Shown: positions 7,916 to 15,835 of the stretch, piece after piece
Position numbering within the stretch: the stretch's first letter is position 1
Layout: each line of letters starts with the position of its first letter
Notes under the pieces: generated by a model
Told to the model about the DNA's origin: nothing
Databases searched by the model: none
What the model saw: only the letters and a program-made list of their open reading frames with translations
Translations under genes and position numbers: made by a program
NCBI GenBank assembly: GCA_027451345.1
Contig: DAIDJO010000126.1
Coordinates: 1 to 32,613, forward strand
Reading direction: 5' to 3'
Length of the DNA: 32,613 nucleotides
Source: Solirubrobacterales bacterium
Lineage (GTDB): Bacteria; Actinomycetota; Thermoleophilia; Solirubrobacterales; Solirubrobacteraceae

Positions 7916-7955
7916 GGGAGCGCCACTTCGCTTGGCTGTCGCTGGCGTCGCTCCC
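7916..7955. terminator. Inverted repeat between convergent thyA-like and fabI genes
   Basis: GGGAGCG (7916-7922) pairs with CGCTCCC (7949-7955). CCA (7923-7925) can add to TGG (7943-7945) across a small bulge, leaving a loop of about 17 nt. It begins 19 nt after the ThyA-like stop, with no T run. It is a possible bidirectional terminator. The rest of 7898-8120 shows no gene, only a short AATTTGAGCGAATTT direct repeat near 8027-8041. Confidence 0.35.
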
Positions 7956-8120
7956 TCCCGAACCGCTGCGTGAACCATATGTCGGGCCGAGGCGACGCAC
8001 AAGGCCGTGGCCGACACGATCCCGCAATTTGAGCGAATTTGTGCCGGGGGTTCCGGCGTCAATCGCGCGGTGGACGCAGCCGGTTGGCGATCGCCCGGCC
8101 GGCCGTTCCGCGGCGCCGGG

Positions 8121-8900
8121 TCAGACCGCGGGAGCGCCGACGGCGTGAAAGCCGCCGTCAACGTGCACGATCTCCCCGGAGATCCCGCGCGAGAGGTCGG
8201 AGAGCAGGAAGCAGATCGGGCCGGCGACGACGCTCGGATCGTCGATGTCCCAGCCGAGCGGCGCCTGCTGCTGCCAGAGCGCGGCGAGCCGCTCGAAGCC
8301 CGGAATGCCACGGGCGGCAACGGTGCCGAGCGGCCCGGCGCTCACCAGGTTGACGCGGATGCCCTGGGCGCCAAGGTCGCGGGCGAGGTAGCGCGAGACG
8401 GACTCGAGCGCCGCCTTGGCCACGCCCATCCAGTCATAGATCGGCCAGGCCACCGACGCGTCGAAGTCGAGCCCGACAACGCTCGAACCCGCCGGCATCA
8501 GCGGGGCGAGGGCGGCGGCGAGCGCCTTCAGGGAGTACGCGCTCGTCTGGAAGGCGATCGCGGCGCTCTCCGCCGGTGCCGTCATGAACCGGCCGCCGAG
8601 GGCGTCCTCGGGGGCGAAGGCGATCGCGTGCAGCGCGCCGTCCACGCGCCCCCACCGGGAGCGGAGCTCTTCGGCCACCGCCTCGAGGTCCTCCGGGCGG
8701 TTGACGTCGAGCTCGAGCACCTCGACGGGGGTGTCGAGGCGCTGTGCCGCGCGCTCGGTCAGGCGACGGACCCGCCCGAAGCTCGTGAGCAGGACCTCCG
8801 CTCCCTCCGCCTGAGCGCGCTGGGCGACGTGGAAGGCCATCGACTCCTTGGTGATGACGCCCGTGATGAGCAGGCGCTTCCCGGCCAGCAGTCCCGCCAT
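8121..8900 (-). CDS. fabI: Enoyl-[acyl-carrier-protein] reductase, InhA-like
   Basis: 259-residue NADH-dependent enoyl-ACP reductase, the last reductive step of type II fatty-acid elongation. The dinucleotide-binding start is LLITGVITKESMAFHVA (compare InhA GIITDSSIAFHIA). The catalytic Tyr155-x6-Lys162 lies in WPIYDWMGVAKAALES, almost the InhA MPAYNWMTVAKSALES. The motif GLDFD at 143-147 matches the InhA segment with the substrate-gating Phe149. At the position of InhA Ser94 (VHSIGF) this protein has Ala92 (LHAIAF). It is the last gene of the fab operon, 22 nt after fabF. The close match to InhA points to Actinomycetota. Confidence 0.95.
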   Translation of the reverse strand: MAGLLAGKRLLITGVITKESMAFHVAQRAQAEGAEVLLTSFGRVRRLTERAAQRLDTPVEVLELDVNRPEDLEAVAEELRSRWGRVDGALHAIAFAPEDALGGRFMTAPAESAAIAFQTSAYSLKALAAALAPLMPAGSSVVGLDFDASVAWPIYDWMGVAKAALESVSRYLARDLGAQGIRVNLVSAGPLGTVAARGIPGFERLAALWQQQAPLGWDIDDPSVVAGPICFLLSDLSRGISGEIVHVDGGFHAVGAPAV

Positions 8901-8922
8901 CAGACGACCCGCTCGCGGTGGC

Positions 8923-10146
8923 TCACCCCTGTCCCCTGATCACGAGCGAGACGTTGTGTCCGCCGAACGCGAACGAGTTGGAGATCGCCGCTGGGGCGCC
9001 GCCGCCGGCGAGGACGAGCTCGCGGGCCACGCCGGGCACGTAGTCGAGGTCGAGCCCCTCATCCGGCACCTCGTAGTTGAGCGTCGGCGGGATGATCCGG
9101 TCGTTCAGCGCCTGCACGGTCGCCACCGCCTCGATCGCGCCGGCCGCCCCGAGCAGGTGGCCGGTCGCCGACTTGGTCGAGGAGACCGGGATCCGGTAGG
9201 CGTGCTCGCCGAGGGCGAGCTTCAGGGCCGCGGTCTCGGCCGCATCGTTGAGCTCGGTCGAGGTGCCGTGCGCATTGACATAGACGATCTCCGACGGCGT
9301 CAGCCCGGCGTCCTGGATGGCGAGCGTGATCGCCTGAGCCGCGGGGCGACCGGTGGGTTCGGGCGCGGTGAGGTGGTGGGCGTCCGAGGTCGACCCGTAG
9401 CCCGCGACCTCACCGAGGATGCGTGCGCCGCGGGACCTGGCCGCCTCGTACTCCTCGAGCACCAGCACCCCCGCGCCCTCGCCCATGATGAAGCCGTCGC
9501 GACGGGCATCGAACGGGCAGGAGACCCCGATCTTGGACAGGGCCGACATCGTGTTGAACGACCCGAAGCCGAAGTCCGTCAGGGTCGCCTCCGCACCACC
9601 GGCGACCACCGCATCCGCGTCCCCGTACTGGATCATGCGCGCCGCCAGGCCGATCGCGTGACCGCTCGAGGCACAGGCCGAGGCGACGGCGAAGGCCTGT
9701 CCCTGGATGCCGTGTCGCATCGAGACGGCGGCCGCCGCGGCGTTTGGCATGTACATCGGGATGCCGAGCGGGGAGATGCGCATCGCGCCCTTCTCGCGCA
9801 TCACGTCCAGGTTCGCCTGCACTGTGGTGAACCCACCGATGCCGGTGGCCATGATCAGGCCGATCCGCATCGGGTCGCACGGCGGGCCGTCCGACCAGCC
9901 GGCGTCGGCGATCGCCTCATCGGCGGCCACGACCGCGAACTGCGCGAACCGGTCGAGGCGGCGTGCCTCCTTCACCGAGAGGTGCGCCGCCGGATCGAAC
10001 TCGTCGCAGTAGCCGCCGGCCTGGCCGTCGCGGACGCTGACGCCGCTGATCCCCTGGGACCAGCGCTCATGCAGCGCACGCGCGCCCACCCCGAGCGGGG
10101 TGACCGCACCGATCCCGGTGATGACGGCTCGGCGCTTCTCAGGCAT
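8923..10146 (-). CDS. fabF: 3-oxoacyl-[acyl-carrier-protein] synthase II
   Basis: 407-residue condensing enzyme that extends acyl-ACP with malonyl-ACP. The Cys-His-His triad is complete: Cys158 (ASACASSG), His293 (NAHGTSTELND) and His330 (STKSATGHLLGAAG), with Lys325 also in place. The C-terminal FAFGGHN glycine loop is present. A GGAGA ribosome site lies upstream of the ATG (minus strand, 10146). It sits 30 nt downstream of acpP, the common acpP-fabF pairing. A Cys-His-His rather than Cys-His-Asn triad makes it FabF/FabB type, not FabH. Confidence 0.96.
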   Translation of the reverse strand: MPEKRRAVITGIGAVTPLGVGARALHERWSQGISGVSVRDGQAGGYCDEFDPAAHLSVKEARRLDRFAQFAVVAADEAIADAGWSDGPPCDPMRIGLIMATGIGGFTTVQANLDVMREKGAMRISPLGIPMYMPNAAAAAVSMRHGIQGQAFAVASACASSGHAIGLAARMIQYGDADAVVAGGAEATLTDFGFGSFNTMSALSKIGVSCPFDARRDGFIMGEGAGVLVLEEYEAARSRGARILGEVAGYGSTSDAHHLTAPEPTGRPAAQAITLAIQDAGLTPSEIVYVNAHGTSTELNDAAETAALKLALGEHAYRIPVSSTKSATGHLLGAAGAIEAVATVQALNDRIIPPTLNYEVPDEGLDLDYVPGVARELVLAGGGAPAAISNSFAFGGHNVSLVIRGQG

Positions 10147-10176
10147 GGCGTCTCCAGTCTGCCCGCCGACGGGCGT

Positions 10177-10422
10177 TCAGTTGGCGCGCTCGGTGATCAG
10201 GTCGACGGCCTCGCCGACGGTCTTGAGCTCCTTCATGTCCTCGCCCTTCAGCACGACGCCGTACTCGTCCTCGACGATCTGGGCGAGCTCGACGAGATCC
10301 AGGGAGTCGATGTCCAGATCCTCGAACGTCGCGTCGGGCGTGATCTCGCTGGCATCGGGGCCGAAGCTCGCCAGCGCCTCGGTGACGCGCTCCTGCACCT
10401 GCTCCTTGGTCACTGCACTCAT
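10177..10422 (-). CDS. acpP: Acyl carrier protein
   Basis: 81-residue acidic acyl carrier protein. Ser40 in DLDIDSLDLVEL is the 4'-phosphopantetheine site. Helices II and III (LVELAQIVEDEYGVVL, MKELKTVGEAVDLI) fit the family. I chose the ATG at 10422 because an AGAGGA ribosome site lies a few nt upstream and the length becomes standard; the open frame continues to 10485 but adds a basic, non-ACP-like tail. It lies between fabG and fabF in the fatty-acid operon and carries the growing acyl chain for the neighbouring enzymes. Confidence 0.97.
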   Translation of the reverse strand: MSAVTKEQVQERVTEALASFGPDASEITPDATFEDLDIDSLDLVELAQIVEDEYGVVLKGEDMKELKTVGEAVDLITERAN

Positions 10423-10465
10423 TCGTCTGATCCTCTTTCGTGTGGTTCTGCCGGCGGGCGAGCGG

Positions 10466-11233
10466 TCAGGCCGCGAGCCCGCCATCGACTGTAAGCACCG
10501 CGCCGGTCACGTAGCCGGCCTGCTGCGATACGAGGAAGCGTACGCAAGCGGCGACCTCCTCGGGCGTTCCCGCGCGCTTGGCCGGGATGGCGGCCAGCAG
10601 CTCCGGGCCGATCAGCTCCGCCGTCATGTCGGTGGCGATGAAGCCGGGGGCCACCGCGTTGATCGTGACGCCGCGGCGGGCCACCTCGACGGCCGCCGTG
10701 CGGGTGAACTGCACGAGCCCGGCCTTGGCGGCGGCGTAGTTGCTCTGCCCCGGGTTGGCGCGCAGGCCGCTGACCGACGCGATGTTGACGATCCGGCCGG
10801 TGCGGGCGCGCATCATCCCCTTCAGGGCCCGGCGCGTGAAGCGGAATGCGGCGGTGAGGTTCGTGTCGATCACGGCCTCCCACTCCTCGTCGGTGAGCGA
10901 CGGGGTCAGGTTGTCCCGCGTGATGCCGGCGTTGTTGACGAGGGCCAGCACGGGCCCGCCCAGCGCCGACTCGGCCGCCTCGAAGACCCGTTCGGGGGCG
11001 TCCGGTGCCGCCACGTCGCCCGCAACGGCGACGGCCCGGCCGCCCGCCCGCGTGATCTCGTCGACGACGCGATCCGCCGCCTCGGCGCCGGAGTGGTAGC
11101 CGACGGCAACGGCCCAGCCGTCGGCGGCGAGCCCGCGCGCGATGGCGGCTCCGATGCCGCGCGAGCCACCGGTGACGAGCGCGCAGCCCTCCGGCGGCCA
11201 CGCCCGCGGCGCGGCCGCGCCCGCGTCAGGCAC
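10466..11233 (-). CDS. fabG: 3-oxoacyl-[acyl-carrier-protein] reductase
   Basis: 255-residue short-chain dehydrogenase. It has the NADPH-binding TGGSRGIG loop (21-28), NNAG (100-103) and the catalytic Ser153, Tyr166, Lys170 (YAAAK). It would reduce 3-ketoacyl-ACP to 3-hydroxyacyl-ACP. Its start overlaps the fabD end by 8 nt, showing translational coupling. A 10-15-residue N-terminal extension before the first beta strand is slightly long for FabG; a later start is possible, but no alternative ATG is close. Operon position between fabD and acpP makes FabG more likely than a general SDR. Confidence 0.94.
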   Translation of the reverse strand: MPDAGAAAPRAWPPEGCALVTGGSRGIGAAIARGLAADGWAVAVGYHSGAEAADRVVDEITRAGGRAVAVAGDVAAPDAPERVFEAAESALGGPVLALVNNAGITRDNLTPSLTDEEWEAVIDTNLTAAFRFTRRALKGMMRARTGRIVNIASVSGLRANPGQSNYAAAKAGLVQFTRTAAVEVARRGVTINAVAPGFIATDMTAELIGPELLAAIPAKRAGTPEEVAACVRFLVSQQAGYVTGAVLTVDGGLAA

Positions 11234-12059
11234 TGAGCATCTCCACGTCCCTGAGCGTCCGCTTGACGAGGCCGGTGAGAACGCGGCCCGGACCGACCTC
11301 CACGAACCGGGTCACCCCCCGGGCGTGCAGTCCGAGCAGCACCTCGCGCCAGCGCACGGGCCCGGTGAGCGCTTCGACCAGACGGGCGCGGACATCATCG
11401 AACGGCTCGGCGGTCACGGCCGAGACGACGGTGGTGGCCGCCGGTCCCAGCTCGACGGCGGCGAGGGCCCGCTCGAACTCGGGCACGGCGGAGGCCATCA
11501 TCGGCGAGTGGAAGGCGCCGGTCACCGGCAGGATCATCGCCCGCAGCCCGAGCGCGCGCGCCGTCTCCTCGGCGGCCGGGAGCGCGACGCGGGGCCCGGA
11601 CAGCACGACCTGCTGCGGTGAGTTGTCATTGGCGACCGAGAGGCCGTGCGGGGTGGCGACCTCGAGCGCACGCTCGGCCGCCTCGGCGCCGAGCAGCGCG
11701 ATCATGCCACCGTCGCCCGCCGTCTCCCCCGCCCGCTGCATCAGGCGGCCGCGGAGCGCGACGAGCTCGAGCCCGTCCCGCTCGGTCAGCACGCCGGCGG
11801 CAACGAGCGCGCCGAGCTCGCCGAGCGAGTGGCCGGCTACGAACTCGTGCAGCGGCCGGCCGAGCTCCCACCACCCGGCGATGCTCGCGCAGAAGATGGC
11901 GGGCTGCGCGTAGGCGGTGCCGTCGTTGACCCGGTCGAACGGGTCCTCGCCCACCACCGCGGCGGCGAGCTCGAGCAGGTCGGGGCGCACGCGCGCCACG
12001 AGGTCGCGCATGTCGTCGGTCTGGCTCCCCTGTCCGGGAAAGAGAAGTGCCGTGGTCAT
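11226..12059 (-). CDS. fabD: Malonyl-CoA:ACP transacylase
   Basis: 277-residue transacylase that moves malonyl from CoA to ACP. It has the N-terminal GQGSQ loop (9-13), the nucleophile Ser78 in GHSLGE, Arg103 (RGRLMQ) for the malonyl carboxylate and His184 (GAFHSP) as the catalytic His. Length is slightly below E. coli FabD (309). It is the first gene of the fab operon. A TAGGGT -10 box lies 8 nt before its ATG, suggesting that the operon mRNA is leaderless. Confidence 0.96.
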   Translation of the reverse strand: MTTALLFPGQGSQTDDMRDLVARVRPDLLELAAAVVGEDPFDRVNDGTAYAQPAIFCASIAGWWELGRPLHEFVAGHSLGELGALVAAGVLTERDGLELVALRGRLMQRAGETAGDGGMIALLGAEAAERALEVATPHGLSVANDNSPQQVVLSGPRVALPAAEETARALGLRAMILPVTGAFHSPMMASAVPEFERALAAVELGPAATTVVSAVTAEPFDDVRARLVEALTGPVRWREVLLGLHARGVTRFVEVGPGRVLTGLVKRTLRDVEMLSA

Positions 12060-12067
12060 CTCCCCCT

Positions 12068-12073
12068 ACCCTA
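12068..12073 (-). promoter_or_regulatory. -10 box (TAGGGT) of the fab operon
   Basis: On the minus strand TAGGGT (TANNNT type) ends 8 nt before the fabD ATG. Transcription would start at or very near the ATG. The 8-nt spacer AGGGGGAG looks like a ribosome site but touches the ATG, too close to work as one. Confidence 0.5.
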
Positions 12074-12113
12074 CGCGTCCCGGCCTCGGCGGGTACGCGC
12101 GCCGCCCGCGCCA

Positions 12114-12129
12114 TCCCCCGGTCGGGGGG
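12114..12129 (-). terminator. Short GC-rich hairpin after the lipase-like gene
   Basis: CCCCC and GGGGG flank a 4-nt GGTC loop, about 33 nt downstream of the lipase-like stop and upstream of the fabD promoter. There is no T run. It could end the lipase transcript before the fab promoter. The support is weak because such repeats arise by chance in GC-rich DNA. Confidence 0.25.
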
Positions 12130-12162
12130 ACGTCCGCCGTCGGCCGGCGGTCCCCGGCGCGC

Positions 12163-13446
12163 TCAGGCGGTCCGGCGCAGCGGGACGACGTTGCCCGTGG
12201 GGGCCGGCGAGCGGAACGACCGCGGCGCGGCGAGCCGGTCCTGCAGCCAATCGAGCGCCATCGGCACGCCGGCGACGGCGCCGCTCAGGTGGTCGAAGCC
12301 GCCGCGGGTGACGCGCAGCGTGACGTCGACCCCGAGCGCCTGCCAGTCGTCGAGCAGCTGCTCGGAGTGTTCGAAGGCGACGATCTGGTCGTGTCGTGCG
12401 TGGTGCAGCAGGACCGGCGCGGCGGGCGCCAGGGTCCCGAGCCGGTTCTCCCGCAGGCGGCGGCGCCAGGACGGAAGTTCGAGCACGTTCGGGCTCGTCA
12501 GCTCATCCACGCGGGCGAAGCGGGGGCCGCGGACGGCCGCCTGGAGGATGTTGGTGAGCCGCAGGTCGTCGATCGCGCGGACCCCGTCCCCGACGAGATA
12601 CGGCTCGAGCTCGAGCTCGGGGTAGGCGGCGGCGTAGCCGATCGCCCCGTACGCGAGGAAGAAGGAGAAGAAGCTTCCCTCGAGCGTCGGGCCCGCGAGC
12701 TCGATGTCGGCGGCGGCCGCCCCGGCGGCCACGCCCGCCAGGTCGAGCTCGGGAGCGTAGAGGGGCTGCAGCTGCGCGGCCCACGCCGCCGCGGTGCCTC
12801 CCTCCGAATAGCCCATGACCCCGACGGGTGCCTCGGCGGAGAGGGCGGCCTGCGCGACCTGACGGCTCGCGCGGATCGCGTCCAGGACGTTGCACCCGAG
12901 CGCGCGACCGACCATGTACGCGTGGTCACCGGCGGTCCCGAGCCCCTGGTAGTCGGAGATCACGACCGCACAGCCCCGGCCGAGCGCGAGCGCCATCAGT
13001 CCCGCCTCCCAGTCACGGCCGGTGGCCAGGAGCCGCGACGGGGCGGCGGCGTCACCGATCCCGTGCGTGCCCGCCGCGTAGGCGACGAGCGGAACCGGCG
13101 TGGTGCGTGCGCCGACGGGCAGGAGCAGCGTTCCCGAGACGGCGGTCGGCTCGCCGACCGCCCCGGTCGAGCGGTGGAGCAGGCGCCAGGCGTGTGCGCG
13201 CAGCCGTACACCGGGGACGAGATACGCGTCCATCGGCTCGGCCCGGATCAGCTCACCGGGAGCGAGCGCGGAGAGGTTCGCGGGAGCGTCGTAGAAGCCC
13301 GGGGTCCACGGCACGCGACGGCGCGGGGTGGAGAGCAGCGCGAGGTGGGTGCGGGTGCTGCGCACGCGCTGCGGGGCCCGGGCCACCTGGGCTCCGGTGG
13401 TGAGGGCGAGGCCCCCGGCGGTTCGTGCGATGTCGACCACGCTCAT
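12163..13446 (-). CDS. Alpha/beta-hydrolase, secretory-lipase (LIP) family-like
   Basis: About 427 residues from the ATG at 13446. It shows an alpha/beta-hydrolase core: a strand VPLVAYAAGTHG (118-129), CAVVISDYQGLGTAGDHAYMVG, and the nucleophile elbow MGYSEGG with Ser214 in GxSxG. Near the C-terminus come HARHDQIV (Asp candidate) and GGFDHLSG (His candidate). This order matches the secreted lipase family best known from fungi and mycobacteria/nocardiae. The segment around 5-25 is only weakly hydrophobic, so export is uncertain. The open frame extends to a GTG at 13545; I prefer 13446 because GAGAGAG lies 10 nt upstream and the added N-terminus has no recognisable feature. It lies alone between fbiC and the fab operon. 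The substrate is unknown. Confidence 0.75.
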   Translation of the reverse strand: MSVVDIARTAGGLALTTGAQVARAPQRVRSTRTHLALLSTPRRRVPWTPGFYDAPANLSALAPGELIRAEPMDAYLVPGVRLRAHAWRLLHRSTGAVGEPTAVSGTLLLPVGARTTPVPLVAYAAGTHGIGDAAAPSRLLATGRDWEAGLMALALGRGCAVVISDYQGLGTAGDHAYMVGRALGCNVLDAIRASRQVAQAALSAEAPVGVMGYSEGGTAAAWAAQLQPLYAPELDLAGVAAGAAAADIELAGPTLEGSFFSFFLAYGAIGYAAAYPELELEPYLVGDGVRAIDDLRLTNILQAAVRGPRFARVDELTSPNVLELPSWRRRLRENRLGTLAPAAPVLLHHARHDQIVAFEHSEQLLDDWQALGVDVTLRVTRGGFDHLSGAVAGVPMALDWLQDRLAAPRSFRSPAPTGNVVPLRRTA

Positions 13447-13517
13447 GACGTCAGCGCTCTCTCTTCGCCATGAACCGATGATCGACCTGCGCGGCGCATT
13501 CGTGAGTTCTGTCACAA

Positions 13518-13523
13518 AGGCTA
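13518..13523 (-). promoter_or_regulatory. Possible -10 box (TAGCCT) for the lipase-like gene
   Basis: TAGCCT on the minus strand lies about 70 nt upstream of the preferred ATG and just after the fbiC stop. If used, the mRNA would have a leader of roughly 65 nt and the longer frame from 13545 could not be translated. There is no clear -35. Confidence 0.3.
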
Positions 13524-13575
13524 GAGCGCTCGCGGGACGGACCACCGGTGCGCGAGCGGGCTCGGGCGCGCGGGA

Positions 13576-15795
13576 TCAGCGTGCGAGGGCCGCCTCGCCG
13601 ATGGGGAATTCCCGGCGGACCTCGTAGAGCGTGCTGCGCTCGGCCGCCGGGCGGCCGGCCGAGTGGGCGGCGGCGATGAGGTCCTGCGGGCCGAGCTTCA
13701 CACCGTGGTAGCTACCCGCCAGGCGACTGATCGACTCCTCCATGAGCGTCCCGCCGAGGTCGTTGACGCCCCAGCGAAGCGACTCGGTGGCCGCCTCGAG
13801 CCCCATCTTCACCCAGCTCGCCTGGAGGTTGCGGACCGTGCGGCCGAGGGCGAGCCGGAACACGGCGGTGTGCTTGAGGTTCTCCTCGGGCGTGATCTCC
13901 TCGATCCCGTGCGTGCGCCCCAGCAGCGTCTGGAAGGGAATGAACGAGAGCGGCACGAACTCGGTGAACCCGCCGGTCCGCTCCTGGAGCGCGCGCACGA
14001 CGCGCATGTGCTCGGCGAGCTCCCAGGGCTCCTCGATGTGGCCGAACATCACGGTGGCCGTCGAGCGCAGGCCGGCGCGGTGGGAGGCCTCGATGATCTC
14101 CACCCAGCGGGCGACCGGCAGCTTGTTGGGTGAGATCCGCTCCCGCACCCCGTCGTGGAGCACCTCGGCGGCCGTGCCCGGGGTCGAGCCGAGCCCGGCG
14201 TCGCGCAGGCGGGCGAACACCTCGCCGGGCGCCAGTCCCGAGATGTCGCACATGTGGGCGATCTCCATCGGCGAGTAGGCGTGAAGGTGCAACTGTGGCG
14301 CACAGGATTTGGCGAAGCGCAGCCAGCCGAGATACGTCTCGAGGCTCCAGTCGGGGTGAATCCCGGACTGGATGCAGAGTTCGGTGGCCCCGAACTCGAC
14401 CGCCTCGGCGATGCGGCGGGCGAACTCCTCCTCGGAGTGCTCGTAGGCGTCGGGCGAGCGTCTGCCCTGCCCGAAGCCGCAGAAGGCGCACCCGACCGTG
14501 CAGACGTTCGAGACGTTGATGTTGCGGTTGACGACGAACGTGACGGTCTCGCCCGCCAGCTCGGCCCGGAGCTGGTCGGCGCCGGCACGCAGCTCCTCGA
14601 TCACCTCGGGCCGCTGCTCCGCGAAGAGCGCGGTGAGCTCCTCGGCCGAGAGCTCGTCGCCCCGTACGCCCTTCTCGATCGCGCGACCGGCCACGTCCGG
14701 GGCGACGGACACCTCGCCCCGCCGTCCCGACCCACGCCTGGGGATGAACGACCAGTAGTCGGTCCTGATCAGGTCGAGCACCCCCTGCGACATCCACTCC
14801 GGGTCGATGTAGTCCGGGTAGACGCAGAGACGCTCGGAGAGCGCGTACCCGTCCTGTGCCAGACGCCGGCGCACCTGAGCGGGCGACGGGAACGGGTGCT
14901 CGGGGGAGATGTGGTCGCCGTTGGCCGACAGCCCGCCGAGATCGGTCGCTCCGGCGGCGACGAGCTCCGGCCACCAGTCCGAGAGGTTCGGCGGCACCTG
15001 GATTCCCACCCCGGGCAGCACCTCGCGCGCGTGCCCGATCAGCTCCCGAAGGTCGTCGATGGAGACCGGGGAGGACCACTTCGGCGCCCCCACCTGCGGA
15101 CCGTTGTCGATGCCCGTGCGCCAGTACTCGGCCGCCGCCCGCGTGGCGATCTCGGCCGGCTCCCGCCCGTAGTAGCTCTCGTGCGGAACGAAGTTCTGGA
15201 TGATGATCTCCTGGAGGTGCCCGTACTCGGCGTGCACCTCCGCGAGCGCGTCGAGCGCCGCGAACCGGTCCTGTGGGCTCTCGCCGATGCCGACGAGGAT
15301 GCCGCTCGTGAACGGGATGCGCAGCTCACCCGCGGCCCGGATCGTGTCGAGCCGTCGAGCCGGGTGCTTCGTCGGCGACCCCTGGTGGGCGACCAGGTCG
15401 GGGTTCACCGATTCGAGCATCAGGCCCTGTGAGGCGGTGACCTCGCGCAGGCGGCCGAGATCCTCGCGGTCGAGCACCCCCAGGTTGCTGTGGGGGAGCA
15501 TCCCCCGCTGCAGCGCCTGCTCGCAGACCCACACGACGTAGGCGACGAAGTCCTCGAACCCGAGCTCGGCCAGCCGGGCGCGCACCCCGGCGTTCACCTC
15601 GGGCCGCTCGCCGGTGAGGACGAGGAGCTCCTTCGCGCGGTGGCGCTTGACGGCGCGGTCGAGCAGCTCGAGCACCTCGTCGGGCTCGTGCAGGTGGGCC
15701 TGGTGGGTCGCGAAGGCGCAGTACTTGCAGTAGCAGCGGCACGTGCGCGAGAGCGAGAGCGTGACGTTTCGGCTGAAGGTGACGCGGCGACGCAC
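13576..15795 (-). CDS. fbiC: FO synthase (fused CofG/CofH), F420 biosynthesis
   Basis: 739-residue protein with two radical-SAM halves. It makes the deazaflavin FO from tyrosine and 5-amino-6-ribitylaminouracil, the chromophore of coenzyme F420. Each half carries a CxxxCxxC 4Fe-4S motif: Cys19, 23, 26 in TCRCYCKYC (CofG half), and Cys432, 436, 439 in VCTVGCAFC (CofH half). Further matches are NLGVLDREDLGRLREV, QEIIIQNF and ASWVKMG. The start is GTG 15795; an in-frame stop lies five codons upstream, so no longer N-terminus is possible, and a TAGAAT -10 box sits 9 nt before it. Mycobacterial FbiC has an extra N-terminal stretch of about 70 residues that is absent here. It implies that the cell makes F420. 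It stands alone, divergent from the ThiY-like gene. Confidence 0.97.
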   Translation of the reverse strand: MRRRVTFSRNVTLSLSRTCRCYCKYCAFATHQAHLHEPDEVLELLDRAVKRHRAKELLVLTGERPEVNAGVRARLAELGFEDFVAYVVWVCEQALQRGMLPHSNLGVLDREDLGRLREVTASQGLMLESVNPDLVAHQGSPTKHPARRLDTIRAAGELRIPFTSGILVGIGESPQDRFAALDALAEVHAEYGHLQEIIIQNFVPHESYYGREPAEIATRAAAEYWRTGIDNGPQVGAPKWSSPVSIDDLRELIGHAREVLPGVGIQVPPNLSDWWPELVAAGATDLGGLSANGDHISPEHPFPSPAQVRRRLAQDGYALSERLCVYPDYIDPEWMSQGVLDLIRTDYWSFIPRRGSGRRGEVSVAPDVAGRAIEKGVRGDELSAEELTALFAEQRPEVIEELRAGADQLRAELAGETVTFVVNRNINVSNVCTVGCAFCGFGQGRRSPDAYEHSEEEFARRIAEAVEFGATELCIQSGIHPDWSLETYLGWLRFAKSCAPQLHLHAYSPMEIAHMCDISGLAPGEVFARLRDAGLGSTPGTAAEVLHDGVRERISPNKLPVARWVEIIEASHRAGLRSTATVMFGHIEEPWELAEHMRVVRALQERTGGFTEFVPLSFIPFQTLLGRTHGIEEITPEENLKHTAVFRLALGRTVRNLQASWVKMGLEAATESLRWGVNDLGGTLMEESISRLAGSYHGVKLGPQDLIAAAHSAGRPAAERSTLYEVRREFPIGEAALAR

Positions 15796-15804
15796 GGGCC
15801 ATCG

Positions 15805-15810
15805 ATTCTA
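15805..15810 (-). promoter_or_regulatory. -10 box (TAGAAT) for fbiC, leaderless
   Basis: On the minus strand TAGAAT lies 9 nt before GTG 15795. The in-frame stop just upstream leaves no room for a ribosome-binding site, so the mRNA probably starts at the GTG. It shares a 40-bp interval with the opposite -10 box at 15820. Confidence 0.55.
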
Positions 15811-15819
15811 GGGAGTGCC

Positions 15820-15825
15820 TATCCT
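15820..15825 (+). promoter_or_regulatory. -10 box (TATCCT) for the ThiY-like gene, leaderless
   Basis: TATCCT fits TANNNT and ends 10 nt before ATG 15836. There is no Shine-Dalgarno. This supports ATG 15836 over the GTG at 15815, which lies upstream of the box. Confidence 0.5.
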
Positions 15826-15835
15826 CGGCCACGCC

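Noticed and set aside
8027-8041. AATTTGAGCGAATTT short repeat as an operator
   Set aside because: It is a 5-6 nt direct repeat in a gap after two convergent genes, with no promoter nearby. Chance is the simpler explanation.
8848-10494. A 548-codon open frame on the + strand, opposite fabF and acpP
   Set aside because: It is rich in Arg, Gly, Asp and Val with no domain. It mirrors fabF, which has all catalytic residues. Long antisense frames are normal in GC-rich DNA.
13447-13545. Extended N-terminus of the lipase-like protein from GTG 13545
   Set aside because: The extension contains a candidate -10 box (TAGCCT) and shows no signal peptide. The ATG at 13446 with GAGAGAG upstream fits better.
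13576-15795. FO synthase as a truncated gene
   Set aside because: It lacks the mycobacterial N-terminal stretch, but both CxxxCxxC clusters and both catalytic halves are complete and an in-frame stop fixes the start. It is a short form, not a broken gene.
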